Assembly: GCA_963677355.2 (NCBI GenBank)
Contig: CAXXXQ010000002.1
Location: forward strand, 1-64,000
Direction: 5' to 3'
Length of the DNA: 64,000 nt
From: Thiomicrorhabdus sp963677355
Lineage (GTDB): Bacteria > Pseudomonadota > Gammaproteobacteria > Thiomicrospirales > Thiomicrospiraceae
Part shown: positions 9,902 through 20,082 of the stretch, one piece after another
How the letters are laid out: every line of letters starts with the position of its first letter
How positions within the stretch are numbered: the stretch's first letter is position 1
Program-made: the position numbers and the translations under genes
The notes under the pieces: generated by a model
Seen by the model: the letters and a program-made list of their open reading frames with translations, nothing else
The model's database searches: none
Told to the model about the DNA's origin: nothing

Positions 9902-10642
9902 ATGCATTTCTATGAACTAGGTAGCCATCAGCTGCCGATTGTCGCTTCGGCGCGACGCAAATCCATTGCGGTCAAGCAGAAAAAAGAGGGCTTGGTCATC
10001 GAGGTGCCGAAAAACGTCTCCAAGATTCGCCTACGTATGACTCTGGATAATCATCGTGGTTGGTTGTTAAGTCAGATTGATAAATTTCAGCAATTGGTTA
10101 AACAATGTTTTTCCGGTGCGCCGGGTGAGAGCTTCGAACTCTACGGCGAGTCTTACCACTGTTTCTGGCATGACGAATCCACAGAAATCCCACGCAAGAA
10201 ATTCGATTACTTTTTATGTCATGAGTCAAAATCGCTTAGGCTGCGTTTCAAGGCGGGAATAACGGATGAGCAGAAGCAGGAACTTACCTGCCAAGCGGTG
10301 CAGGCGTCGATGCAAAGCGAGGCTGAGCATTATTTGCACAGCAAAACCGATGAATATGCACAGCTCATGGCGTTAAACTATCAATCCTTGACCGTAAAAG
10401 GTTATAAGTCGCGTTGGGGCAGCTGTTATCCTGACGGCCGAATCCAATTCAATTGGCGTTTGATGCAGGCGCCGAAATGGGTCATTGATTATGTGGTGGT
10501 GCATGAGTTAGCACATCTGGTTCACGCCAATCATTCGAGTAACTTCTGGCAGCTGGTGGAAACTTATTACCCGCAAACCCAAGCAGCCAAGAAAATATTG
10601 AAACAGCACGGCCATCAGTGGATTGGTTTGTTGCAGAACTGA
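9902..10642 (+). CDS. YgjP-like M48-type metallopeptidase domain protein (DUF45)
   Basis: This 246-residue protein matches the YgjP/DUF45 family. The zinc motif HELAHLVHANHSSNFWQLVE is near residues 201-220. It is preceded by KSRWGSCYPDGRIQFNWRLM, a hallmark block of the family, and the N-terminus contains the usual RRKSIAVKQK. Members are predicted zinc peptidases whose natural substrates are largely unknown. The start ATG sits 173 bases after the HDOD gene, so it is probably transcribed from its own promoter. The RDD gene follows after 17 bases, suggesting co-transcription. Confidence 0.88.
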   Translation: MHFYELGSHQLPIVASARRKSIAVKQKKEGLVIEVPKNVSKIRLRMTLDNHRGWLLSQIDKFQQLVKQCFSGAPGESFELYGESYHCFWHDESTEIPRKKFDYFLCHESKSLRLRFKAGITDEQKQELTCQAVQASMQSEAEHYLHSKTDEYAQLMALNYQSLTVKGYKSRWGSCYPDGRIQFNWRLMQAPKWVIDYVVVHELAHLVHANHSSNFWQLVETYYPQTQAAKKILKQHGHQWIGLLQN

Positions 10643-10659
10643 ACAAACAGACGAGGTAA

Positions 10660-11097
10660 ATGATGAGTTACGGTGGATTTTGGAAAAGATTGATTGCCTA
10701 TATTGCGGACTGGATTATTTTGCTGGCAATCAGCGTGATTATCTCCATCGGCATGGGGTTGTTTGCCGCTAGTAGTGGTGTTGATATTGAAGATGAACAA
10801 GCGATTATGATGTATCAGACGCAGGCCAATTTTTTGAGCTTTCTGGTTGCCTGGCTCTATTATGCGTTGATGGAGAGTTCGACAAAACAGGCGACTTTCG
10901 GTAAAAGTCTGCTTGGCATGAAAGTAACCGATCTCAATGGTGAAAGAATCGGTTTTGGCCGTGCATCGGTACGTTTCTTTGCGAAAATACTTTCCGCGCT
11001 GCTGCTATTTATCGGTTTTATCATGATCGCCTTTACCGAGAAAAAACAGGGCTTGCATGATCTGATCGCTTCCACTTTGATCGTCAATAAAAACTAA
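10660..11097 (+). CDS. RDD family membrane protein
   Basis: This 145-residue protein begins with the RDD family signature: FWKRLIAYIADWIILLA, with Arg and Asp in the first membrane helix. It has two more hydrophobic segments and the typical KSLLGMKVTD and EKKQGLHDLIASTLIV blocks. RDD proteins are small inner-membrane proteins; some have been linked to ion transport, and no specific role can be assigned here. Two adjacent ATG codons (10660 and 10663) follow GAGG; either may be used. It lies between YgjP-like and AddB-like genes on the same strand. Confidence 0.9.
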   Translation: MMSYGGFWKRLIAYIADWIILLAISVIISIGMGLFAASSGVDIEDEQAIMMYQTQANFLSFLVAWLYYALMESSTKQATFGKSLLGMKVTDLNGERIGFGRASVRFFAKILSALLLFIGFIMIAFTEKKQGLHDLIASTLIVNKN

Positions 11098-11122
11098 GTT
11101 CATTTAGGTCAGAAACGGATTC

Positions 11123-13981
11123 ATGCAAACCATTCATATCACTGCCAACAGCCGTTTAACCGCCAGTATCAAACAGCAGGCGGTGCTGGCGTCGACACAA
11201 AACGTGGTGCAGACACCCAAGGTGATGACACTGGCGCAATGGTGGCAAGAGTGGCAAAACGCCGCCATGTTGACCGGACGCTTGGCTGAGCTGGAATTGC
11301 CGAAAAAAGTTTTGAGCGCTTTCGAGGCGCAATGGCTGTTTGAGCACTGTCTGCAAACGGTGTTGCTTGAACTTAAACAGAAAAACCAAGCATCCGGCGA
11401 GCAGGACGACCACTTCAATTTGGATGACGAGCGTGTCGAGCTATTGAATATTCCCAGCACTGCTAAGCAGCTTTATCAGGCTTGGACTCTAACCTATGAA
11501 TGGATAGCTGACTGGCAAGGGGATGCGCTGCTTGGCAGTACTTTCCACTCGGCAGAAACCGAACTCTATAAACAGGTACTGCAACGTTATTTGCAACGTT
11601 TGCAACAGAAAAACTGGCAGGATGAAGCGCTCTATGCGCAGACCTTGCTTAAAGCACTTGCCGGTTCCGATGCGGCTTTATTACCGCAACGTTTTAGCTT
11701 ACATGGTTTCGACGATCTGACACCGAATATGCGGACATGGCGTAACATTGTGCAAGATCTGGGTGTGGTGGTCGAATCCGATTCCGAAACGGTATCCAAC
11801 GATGGCTTTCAGTTGCAACATCAGGGGCTGACATGCTATCCGGCGCAAGATGCGTTTGATGAAGCCCAACAGGTGGCCGCCTGGGCGATCCGTCAATTGG
11901 CGGAACAGGTGCAGAGCAAACCCTTGGCAGAAATAAAAATCGCTTTGGTCGCTCCGGATGTGGCCGAATACAAAGGTCTGTTGACTCAATGTCTGGATGA
12001 ACAGCTCTACCTGAATGGGCTCGGCAAGCTCTCTTCTCAGGAAGTCAGTCGAAACCGCCTTTACAATGTCTCTTTGGGAGCCTCGGTGCTTAGCGTACCG
12101 TTGATCGAGAACGCTTGGCAGACTTTAAGTCTGTTCCTGCAACCGCATAAGAGTATCGCTTATCAGGCCTGGAGCGAATGGCTGATCTCCCCGTATACGT
12201 TCGGTAATTACACCCAACGTCATCAGGCCGATGCCGAGTTCAGACGTTTGCAATGGGCTAATCTGAATTGGACCAAGTTGTTGGCGACCGAATCGGCGGC
12301 AAAGATGCCCAAAGCCTTGTTGAACAACATTCAAAAGTGGCAAGAACAGTTTGCCGAGATTAGCCATTATCAAGTCACATTGCTGGAGTTTGTGGACAAA
12401 GTTTGGCAGCTATTGAGTACCCTGGGCTGGCCGGGCTGCCGCAGCTTGAATTCCGAAGAATACCAGCAGAAGACCGCATTTGAGAATGCTCTGACTTTTT
12501 TTTCAGCCTTAACCGATTTAAGCGGTAAACAGAATTATGCGGCTTGGCTATCGCTGTTAAAACGTTTCCTGTCAGAACAGGTGCATCAACCGCAAAGTGT
12601 CGGCCATCAGCCGATTCAGATCATGGGGATGCTGGAAGCAGGTGGACAGGCTTTCGATTGTTTATGGATTCTTGGCCTGACCAATGAAGCCTGGCCGAGA
12701 ATGCCGAGTCCGAATCCGTTTATTCCGATGCATCTGCAACGTCAGCTTGGCATGCCGAGAAGCGATGCCAATCGTGAATTGCTCTATGCCCAACAGTTAA
12801 GCCAGCGTCTGGTCGATTCCGCTGCACAAGTGTGCTGGAGTTACCCGCGTCAACTTGGTGAAGCCGCTTTGCTACCGACCTCTATTTTCCCCAATGCAAG
12901 TGATTCAAGAGGTGCGGATTCAAATGTATCCGAGTTTGTGCCGATTACATATCAATCGCTGGCGCAGGCGATTTTTTCAAGTGCTGATAGTGAGCAACGT
13001 CTGCAATGGCAGGAAGATGCGATAGGTCTGCCGATTCCCGCCGGTTCGGTCGCACCCGGTGGAACCGGTATCCTGCAAGCGCAGAGCCAGTGCCCGTTAA
13101 TGGCCTATGTGGATTATCGACTCGGCGCCAAATACGGTTTCCAACAGGTTGAGGACAGTTTGCAAAATACCAATCAGGGGACCTTGATTCACGCCGTGCT
13201 TGAACTGTTCTGGCAAGAGACACAAACGCAGGTCGCCATGTTGGCGTTGACGGCGGAGCAGAAGATCGAACGTCTGAAAACCCATATCGAAACCGCTTTC
13301 AATGAACTGCAACAAGGCTTGTCCGCCGCGATTCTGGAAGTGGAACAGGCGCGTATCTTGGAGCTCTGTCTAGAATGGCTAAAACTGGAAGAGAGCCGCG
13401 AAAGTTTCAAAGTGCTGGAAACCGAACAAGAACACCGTCTGCAACTGGCTGGCATAGAATTCAAAATCATTATCGACCGCGTTGACCAGATAGGTAGCGA
13501 TACGTTGATTCTCGATTACAAGACCGGGCGCGCTTCCATCGACAACCTGTTGAAAACGCCGTTGGCCGCGCCGCAGTTGGCGGTCTATCTGTTGGCCGCC
13601 GAGCAGATGCAGCAACAGGTGGTCGGTATCGGTTACGGCATGTTGCATTCGGACGATGGCGTTAAAATCAATGCCGTCGTGGAAGACGAAGAAGTTATTA
13701 ATAAAGCCCGTACCATCAAGGTGTTCAGCAAACTCGCCGAAAAAGAGGATAGCGATTACTATCAGACCAGTTGGAACGATTTTCTCGACCACCTTAAACA
13801 ACAGGTATTGGAATTGGCCAAGCAGGTGCAACAGGGGCGGGCCGAGATGACATTCGATAAGCCCGCCGACATCCAATATGCCGAAGGTTATCTGGCGTTA
13901 CGTGTGCCGGAAGTGTTGCAACAGCGCCAAGAGTCGGCATTCGACTCGGAAACGGATGTCCAGCAGGAGGCCGAAGCATGA
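11123..13981 (+). CDS. AddB/RecC-like inactivated helicase with C-terminal PD-(D/E)XK nuclease
   Basis: This 952-residue protein has the layout of AddB-like DNA repair subunits. A helicase-like body carries no Walker A motif but has a recognisable ILGLTNEAWPRMPSPNPFIP block (about residues 515-534). The C-terminal nuclease contains LILDYKTGRASIDNLL (about 794-809), the PD-(D/E)XK core. CPLMAYVDYRLGA near residue 656 marks the nuclease entry. The gene ends in ATGA, overlapping the expected start of the AddA-like partner, so the two subunits are translationally coupled. Together they should process double-strand DNA ends for recombination. The cysteines of the AddB iron-sulfur cluster are not obvious. 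Confidence 0.85.
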   Translation: MQTIHITANSRLTASIKQQAVLASTQNVVQTPKVMTLAQWWQEWQNAAMLTGRLAELELPKKVLSAFEAQWLFEHCLQTVLLELKQKNQASGEQDDHFNLDDERVELLNIPSTAKQLYQAWTLTYEWIADWQGDALLGSTFHSAETELYKQVLQRYLQRLQQKNWQDEALYAQTLLKALAGSDAALLPQRFSLHGFDDLTPNMRTWRNIVQDLGVVVESDSETVSNDGFQLQHQGLTCYPAQDAFDEAQQVAAWAIRQLAEQVQSKPLAEIKIALVAPDVAEYKGLLTQCLDEQLYLNGLGKLSSQEVSRNRLYNVSLGASVLSVPLIENAWQTLSLFLQPHKSIAYQAWSEWLISPYTFGNYTQRHQADAEFRRLQWANLNWTKLLATESAAKMPKALLNNIQKWQEQFAEISHYQVTLLEFVDKVWQLLSTLGWPGCRSLNSEEYQQKTAFENALTFFSALTDLSGKQNYAAWLSLLKRFLSEQVHQPQSVGHQPIQIMGMLEAGGQAFDCLWILGLTNEAWPRMPSPNPFIPMHLQRQLGMPRSDANRELLYAQQLSQRLVDSAAQVCWSYPRQLGEAALLPTSIFPNASDSRGADSNVSEFVPITYQSLAQAIFSSADSEQRLQWQEDAIGLPIPAGSVAPGGTGILQAQSQCPLMAYVDYRLGAKYGFQQVEDSLQNTNQGTLIHAVLELFWQETQTQVAMLALTAEQKIERLKTHIETAFNELQQGLSAAILEVEQARILELCLEWLKLEESRESFKVLETEQEHRLQLAGIEFKIIIDRVDQIGSDTLILDYKTGRASIDNLLKTPLAAPQLAVYLLAAEQMQQQVVGIGYGMLHSDDGVKINAVVEDEEVINKARTIKVFSKLAEKEDSDYYQTSWNDFLDHLKQQVLELAKQVQQGRAEMTFDKPADIQYAEGYLALRVPEVLQQRQESAFDSETDVQQEAEA

Positions 13982-16900
13982 ATCGTGATGATCAACAGCC
14001 TTGCAGGTCGATCTGTTTGCCGAACCGGCGGATGAAATGATGGAAAGTGTTAGCAGCATGGATGATGTGCCTTTCGGCTTTACAAGTAATCTGCCGCCAG
14101 CCGGTAGTCTGGAATGGCTGCAAGCCTTTTACGGTATTCAGGCGGATACTGAATTAGCCGACGGCCCGGCACGTTTTCAGGGTATTCACCCACACCATTC
14201 TTATATTGTGCAGGCTCCGGCCGGTTCCGGTAAAACTTCCTTGCTTGCCCAGCGTTTTCTGGCTCTGCTTTCTCAGGTAGAGGCACCGGAGCAGATTGTC
14301 GCCATGACCTTTACCAAAAAGGCGGCAGCGGAGATGCGAGAACGTATTATCGAGGCGTTGCAGTTTGGCCGGAAGCCGTTTCCGGAACAAGCCGTTTTGG
14401 TTGAACAAAACACTTGGAAACTGGCACAGAAAGCACTGCACAGAGATGCCGAAAAAGGCTGGAATCTGTTGGATAACCCGAACCGGTTACGCATCAAAAC
14501 CATCGACGGGCTAAACAGTTACTTAGTCGGACAGATGCCGTTACTCTCCAAAGTCGGCGGTCAGCCTCAGTTGCTGCAGGACGCGTCATCGGCCTATCAG
14601 GAAGCGGTGCGTCAGGTGTTGAAAATGCCGGAGCTGGAAGAGGCGGTCGGCCGTCTGTTGCGATTGGTCAACGGCCGTTTCCAACGTGCTGAAAATCTGT
14701 TGATGAGCATGTTGGCTAAACGCGATCAGTGGATGCGTACCTTGATTCAATATCGGGGCGAGGCTGCGCGGGAAATTCTGCAAAACGCGATTGAGGAAAT
14801 TGTCGGCAAAACGCTACAGCAGAATCGGCAGGCGCTCTATTATCTGAGTGATCACTTGGCGGAAGTCTGTGCTCTGGCCGATTATGCGGTAGCTAACGGT
14901 CAGGATGCCTTGCAGCCTCTGGTAGGAGCTTGGCCTTTATCCGCCAATATCGAGTCGATAGAAAAGTGGCGTTTGCTGGTGGATTGGATTTTGACCAAAG
15001 ACGATAAATCGGTTCGTAAGAGTGTGACCAAAAATAACGGTTTTCCGGCGGGTAAAGGCGAGGCCAAAGAGAATAAAGAGCGTTTTCTGGAAGCCTTGGA
15101 AGCAATTCGACAAGCCGCGGCTAATGATGCCAAGGTGTTGCCGGCACTGGTCGGTTTGAAAGGCTTGCCGGACGCGCACTACAGTGATCAGCAGTGGCAG
15201 GATTTGCAATGGTTGATTCAATTGTTGACCATGAGTGTGGCGCATCTGAAGATTATTTTCCAACAGCATGCGCAGGCCGATTATATCGAAATCGCCCAAG
15301 CGGCCAGCACCGCGCTGGGAACCGAGTTAGAACCGACCGATCTGGCGCAGCAACTCGATTATCAGATTCAACACCTGTTGGTGGACGAGTTTCAGGATAC
15401 CAGTAGCGAACAGTACCGACTGTTGACACAACTGATTGCCGGTTGGCAGACGGACGACGGCCGCACCCTGTTTCTGGTCGGTGACCCGATGCAGTCGATC
15501 TACCGATTCCGAGAAGCGGAAGTCGGTAACTTCCTCAAAACGTGGCAAGGGCAGATCGGCAATGTTGCTTTGCAGCAGTTGAATCTGCAAGTCAACTTCC
15601 GTTCGTCGGCTGGCGTAGTCAATTGGATTAATGAGGCCTTTGCTAAAATCCTGCCGAAAGAAAATGAAATCGAGAAGGGCGCGGTCTGTTATACCCCCTC
15701 GCAGGCGTTTTCCTCGGACAATGATTTGGCCGTGCATGCGCATTGGGCTTTGAACCGTTCCGAACAAGAAGAGGCGCAACAAGTTGTTGAGCTGATTCAA
15801 CAGCGTCTGACTGCGTTTAAGCAAGCATCCGCAGCGGAACTGGGTAAACAGAAGCAGATTGCGATTTTAGGTCGTTCCCGTTCCAGTCTGACCGGAATTG
15901 CCCGTCTGTTGAAACAGCAGAATATCGGCTTCCGTGCGGTTGAGCTGGAAAGCCTGTCCGAACGGCAGGAGGTGCAGGATATCCTTGCCTTGAGCCGTGC
16001 TTTGCTGCATCTGGCTGACCGAGCCGCTTGGATCGCCTTACTGCGTTCTCCGCTGGTCGGTTTGAATTTGCCGGATTTGACTTTGCTGATCGGAGATATG
16101 CCGTATCAGAGCGCCTGGGCAGCTATCGAACGTTATCGCAGTAGTGAATCCAAAGAATGGAATTTTGAGGCTATTGCCGAATTGTCAACGCAGGGTTTAC
16201 AGCGTTTGCACTCGGCCATTCCGTTACTTGAACAAGCGATTCAGCGCTTGGGCAGCTTGCCGTTTGCTCAGTTGTTGCGTGAAACCTGGATTCAGCTGGA
16301 TGGGCCGCAAAGTGTGGAAAATGAACTGGCGCTGGAAAACGTCGAAGTCTTTTGCCATACGCTGGCCGAAGCCGATACGCCGATTATCAATCTGCAACAG
16401 CTCGAACAGCAGATGGAGAAACTGTTCGCCCGTCCGGACAGTTCCGCCAATAGTCAGCAGATCGAATTGATGACCATGCACAAATCCAAAGGTTTGGAGT
16501 TTGATACCGTCATTCTGCCGGGCTTGGGTCGTCAACCGCGAGCGGACGATACCGAGCTGGTTTCTTGGTTCCAGTTTATGAGTGATACCGGTCAAGAGCA
16601 GTTGGTGATTGCGCCGCTTGACCAGAAAGGGCAGTCGGTTTCATTGCTGCGCCAGTTATTGAAAGGTTTTGAAAAAGAGAAACAGAATTTCGAACTGGGC
16701 CGTCTGCTCTATGTGGCGGCCACGCGAGCCAAGGCTAAGCTGCATCTATTCGGTGAAATCAAATTTCAACCGACGGATAAACAGCTTGAAAATGGTGACT
16801 GCCCGGTGGCAGCGAAAAAGGACAGTCTGTTGGAAAGTCTGTGGCCTTACGCCCAGCAAGATTTTATCGATTTGACCAGAGCTTACGAGCCGGAAGTAAA

Positions 16901-17621
16901 CGAAGAACAAGAAGTTGCTCAGGTTTGGCCTAAAGTCAGCCGCTTGCCGCTGGAGCGCAACGGCTTCGCGTCAATGCATTATGCACCGTTGTTTTCCGTT
17001 CAGGGGTTTGCCGGCAAAACAGAGACACTAGCTAGCGAACAGGAAAGCGGTGAAGCCATGCTTGTTTCCGAAGAGTTACTGTTCAGTCAGAAAGACGCTT
17101 TGCTGAATACTTCGGTCGGTAATCTAGTGCATGCGATCTTCGAACAGATGGTCAATGAAGGGCTGGCAAATTGGAATGCCGAGACGGTACAGCAACGTTT
17201 GCCGATTTATCGTCAGTGGCTCGGACAGCAAGGCTTGCCGGAAGAACAGATGGAAGAAGCCTTACGCCGGGTGCAGCAATCGTTGAATAATGCTATCGGC
17301 AATGAACAGTTCCGCTGGGCGATTGCCGATGCTTTTCAGGAATCGGCTACCGAATATCCGCTGACCTCGATTGATGAAGGTCAGATCGCCAACCATATTG
17401 TCGATCGAACCTTTGTCGATGAGCAGGGTGTTCGCTGGATTGTCGATTACAAAACCAGTGTTTATGATGATCGTAACGTCAGTGCGTTTATTGACAAACA
17501 ACTGGAAAAATACCGGCCGCAACTGCAACGTTACGGCCAATTGTTTGAACAGCTGGAGAGCAGACCGCAGAAGTGGGTGCTCTATTTCAGCTACCTAGAT
17601 GAATGGATTGAGGTGAATTAA
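13978..17621 (+). CDS. AddA/RecB-like UvrD-family helicase-nuclease, frame disrupted at the very start
   Basis: Superfamily 1 helicase motifs are all present: Walker A QAPAGSGKTSLL (about residue 72), motif II VDEFQDTSSEQYRLL, VGDPMQSIYRFREAE, TMHKSKGLEFDTVILPG and YVAATRAKAKLHLFG. The C-terminus carries nuclease motif WIVDYKTSVYDD. From the first in-frame TTG (14001) it is 1206 residues. The expected start is the ATG at 13978, which overlaps the AddB-like stop and has AGGAGG 8 nt upstream. That frame hits a stop after 20 codons unless one base is added around 13999-14001 (CCTTG read as CCTTTG). As written, translation would need the TTG at 14001 or the ATG at 14037. The helicase core would still be complete. 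Confidence 0.88.
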
Positions 17622-18310
17622 TGTCCATAGAAAAAACCCAAGAACAGATATTAAGACATCATGGCGGTGATCCGGAATACGCCAGAGAGATGATCACGCA
17701 AAGCTACGACCGTCGTCACGACAACGACTTCTGGGAGTTTTGGAATGCGCAGATCGGCACCGCCATCGACAAGGGTGATGTCCTAATAGATTTGGGGGCG
17801 GGGATTGGTCAGTTTGTCGAGGACTTGGCAATCCGTTATCCGGATAACCGCGTGATCGGCATCGATGCCGCCGACTATATGCTGACCGCGCAAGTCAGTC
17901 TGCCGGACAATGCGCGCATGTTAAAAGACGATTTAAACGATCCTAAAACGCAGATTGAATCAGATCAGGCGGCGGCAATCATGGCGAATATGCTCGTGCA
18001 TGAACTGCCGCAGCCGGAGAAAATGTTTAAAGCGGTTTATCAGTGGTTGAAACCGGGTGGACGTTTCTGTGTAATTGACTTGGTTCGTCAGCCGCTACAG
18101 GATTATATCGACCACAAATTCCCTGAAAATTCGCTTTGGGAGCAAGAGATTGAACGTGCTGAAATTGAAGATGTATTCGAGCATTTCCTCGAGCATAACC
18201 GTTATCACACGGCGGATCTGATTTACATGTTGCAGGCCTGTGGCTTTAAATTGATTGACGAGACACCACAGCGAGGCGGACGCTTTATTCGTTTGGTGGT
18301 GGAGAAGTAA
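17621..18310 (+). CDS. Class I SAM-dependent methyltransferase
   Basis: This 229-residue methyltransferase shows the SAM-binding motif I LIDLGAGIGQFVEDLA (about residues 53-68), an acidic motif II VIGIDAADYM and the post-motif GGRFCVIDLVRQP. The start ATG overlaps the helicase stop (TAATG), so it belongs to the same transcript. The substrate cannot be told from sequence; the co-transcription with a DNA-repair helicase pair may only reflect operon packing. The C-terminal half (AEIEDVFEHFLEHNRYH) is helical and probably forms the substrate lid. Confidence 0.85.
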   Translation: MSIEKTQEQILRHHGGDPEYAREMITQSYDRRHDNDFWEFWNAQIGTAIDKGDVLIDLGAGIGQFVEDLAIRYPDNRVIGIDAADYMLTAQVSLPDNARMLKDDLNDPKTQIESDQAAAIMANMLVHELPQPEKMFKAVYQWLKPGGRFCVIDLVRQPLQDYIDHKFPENSLWEQEIERAEIEDVFEHFLEHNRYHTADLIYMLQACGFKLIDETPQRGGRFIRLVVEK

Positions 18311-18328
18311 CGACCTGTCTATATGTTA

Positions 18329-18595
18329 TTGAGAAGCCTGTTTAGTCCTACACTTTGCCTTTAAAGTGATAGAAGGCTTCTCGTTATTTTTTGCTGTTCG
18401 GCAAAAAGTAACCAAAAAACGAACCCCGCTCCATAAATTGGCAAGTTCTAAACTCATTCACTTAAATTTGTGAACTCGCAAAACAAGTTATGTTCAAACG
18501 AAGAACTCGGCTGCAGAGCCGAGAAGCAGCACAAATTCTTAACTGTTCATTTCGCTAAGAACTTTGCACAATTTATTCCAAGGGGGAATAGGGCG
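18329..18595 (+). repeat. Intergenic palindromic repeat, copy 1
   Basis: This non-coding stretch after the methyltransferase matches 19422-19663 in the same orientation. It begins with a hairpin (GAGAAGCC at 18331 paired with GGCTTCTC at 18374). It then has the shared core starting CCCCGCTCCATAAATTGG (18424) and ends in an AAGGGGGAATA-type tail. The segments around 18432-18472 and 18529-18577 are imperfect reverse complements, so the element could fold into one long hairpin. Compared with copy 2 it holds about 27 extra bases including a small CTCGGC/GCCGAG stem. No reading frame is maintained. A family of this kind is likely genome-wide (inference). Confidence 0.85.
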
Positions 18596-18687
18596 TGCGC
18601 TATTGTTTTCTCATGTTATCTATTCAAAAAGTAATTAGTCAGAAAACCGTTTATATTGGTTTTTTAGTAAGTTTTGGCGGGTTGTAT

Positions 18688-19344
18688 TCAAGAGATTATT
18701 TCTTGCAAAAGCAGGTCGTTGAACTCGGATAAGTTTTTGATTTTTAGATGGGATATTTCATATTTCTTATCGGTAAATTCTGAGGAAGGTGGCACAGCGA
18801 CGGTTTTAATATTGGCCTTATTCGCCGCCATAATTCCCGACACAGAATCTTCAAATGCAATACATTTTGAAGCGTCTACCTTTAGTTTGCTTAGAGTGGA
18901 AAGGTAGACGTCAGGATGTGGCTTTCCTTGTGCCTCATGCTCTGAAGAAGAAACGGCGTGAAAATATTCAGCAATTCCTAGTTTATTCAAAACAACAGGA
19001 ATAAGACGATAGGGGGCGTTAGTTGATAAGCCTATTTTGATTTTCCTCTCGTGGAAAAAATCTAAAATTTCCAGAACGCCGTTCATTGGCTCACCTTTTT
19101 CGGCGATAAGTGTGGCGACATGATCAATCACGGCATTTTCTATCTGTTCCAGACTTTTATCCGGCCACGGAGAATGACGATACCAAAACTCGGTTACTTC
19201 CCGCGTGGTCATGGTGGCGGTTTGTGCCGAGAGGGTTTCACTGACTTGAACCCCAACAGAGGAGAATACATAATTCTCTGCCTCTTTCCACATCGGTTCA
19301 GAATCGATAAGGGTTCCATCCATATCAAAAATTACGGCGTGCAT
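18688..19344 (-). CDS. hxpB: HAD-IA hydrolase, hexitol phosphatase HxpB-like
   Basis: This 218-residue HAD phosphatase has all four HAD motifs: nucleophile and acid/base in FDMDGTLIDSEP (residues 6-17), motif II Ser/Thr in IGLSTNAP, the Lys in QGKPHPDVY and motif IV acids in CIAFEDSVSGIMAA. The whole protein resembles E. coli YniC/HxpB, for example WYRHSPW and the SSSEHEAQGKPHPDVYL block. That enzyme dephosphorylates 2-deoxyglucose-6-phosphate and sugar alcohol phosphates. The gene is alone, on the minus strand, flanked on both sides by direct copies of one non-coding repeat. Confidence 0.82.
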   Translation of the reverse strand: MHAVIFDMDGTLIDSEPMWKEAENYVFSSVGVQVSETLSAQTATMTTREVTEFWYRHSPWPDKSLEQIENAVIDHVATLIAEKGEPMNGVLEILDFFHERKIKIGLSTNAPYRLIPVVLNKLGIAEYFHAVSSSEHEAQGKPHPDVYLSTLSKLKVDASKCIAFEDSVSGIMAANKANIKTVAVPPSSEFTDKKYEISHLKIKNLSEFNDLLLQEIIS

Positions 19345-19421
19345 AATAATCCAACTTGCTATTTTTCATTCTTAATCAAGCTCTAATCTTAACTGCAACG
19401 CCATTTAAAGTTTAAGCTTTG

Positions 19422-19663
19422 TTGAGAAGCCTGTTTAACCCTCTACTATGCCTTGATAGATTCTATGGGCTTCTCCTTACTTTATTGCTTGCCCAATAAA
19501 GTAAGCAAACAAGGGCACCCCGCTCCATAAATTGGCAAGTTCTAAACTCATTCACTCAAATTTGTGAACTCGCAAAACAAGTTTTGCTCAAGCAGCACAA
19601 ATTCTTAACCGTTCATTTCGCTAAGAACTTTGCACAATTTATTACAAGGGGGGAATAAGGCGT
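19422..19663 (+). repeat. Intergenic palindromic repeat, copy 2
   Basis: This is the second copy of the element at 18329-18595, in direct orientation. It starts with the hairpin GAGAAGCC / GGGCTTCTC (19425 and 19467). It shares the core from CCCCGCTCCATAAATTGG at 19518 with only scattered differences, and ends in a G-rich tail before the small winged-helix gene. The left part differs more between copies (about 60 bases) while the hairpin itself is kept, which suggests selection or recent spread based on structure. It lacks the extra 27-base insert of copy 1. Confidence 0.85.
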
Positions 19664-19681
19664 TTGCCGATATGCCGTGTT

Positions 19682-19939
19682 TTAAGGTTGAATGGGTTTA
19701 GCTAACTCCCATGGTAAATCTCTTCGTCCATGAACAGGTTTTAGAATCCCATCGTTTCGTAATTGCTGTGCAGCCCAACGAATATCATATTGCCACGTAT
19801 ATAAAAAGTCACCAGACATGCGGAGTTCTTTCTCATAAGTTTCCCAAACATATTTAGAAACTTCTCTTGGCCAACCGCTTCCTCCGCGAGATTTAAGACA
19901 TTCAACGATCCACTCTTTCATATCTTCTCTATTGATCAT
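19682..19939 (-). CDS. Small winged-helix-like protein (resembles the Mrr N-terminal domain)
   Basis: This 85-residue protein has a layout typical of a single winged helix: MKEWIVECLKSRGGSGWPRE, then a helix, then DIRWAAQQLRNDGILKPVHG and a short wing ending in LPWEL. The RWA..L...G.L pattern is like the N-terminal DNA-binding domain of Mrr-type restriction proteins, but no nuclease domain is attached. Function is unknown; DNA binding is inference. It sits right next to repeat copy 2 and is divergent from pcp. It starts with ATG, with AAAGGA 12 nt upstream. Confidence 0.6.
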   Translation of the reverse strand: MINREDMKEWIVECLKSRGGSGWPREVSKYVWETYEKELRMSGDFLYTWQYDIRWAAQQLRNDGILKPVHGRRDLPWELAKPIQP

Positions 19940-20082
19940 TGTTTTTGCATCCTTTGTTATAGAGGTTCTGTTTTCAATTTATACAGGGCCGAGTAATAAT
20001 TTATATTCAAGACTAGATTATCGTTAGCCTTGTAATTACTATCATAATAAGACCATTGAAAAATAATTAGTAGAGATTTGCC

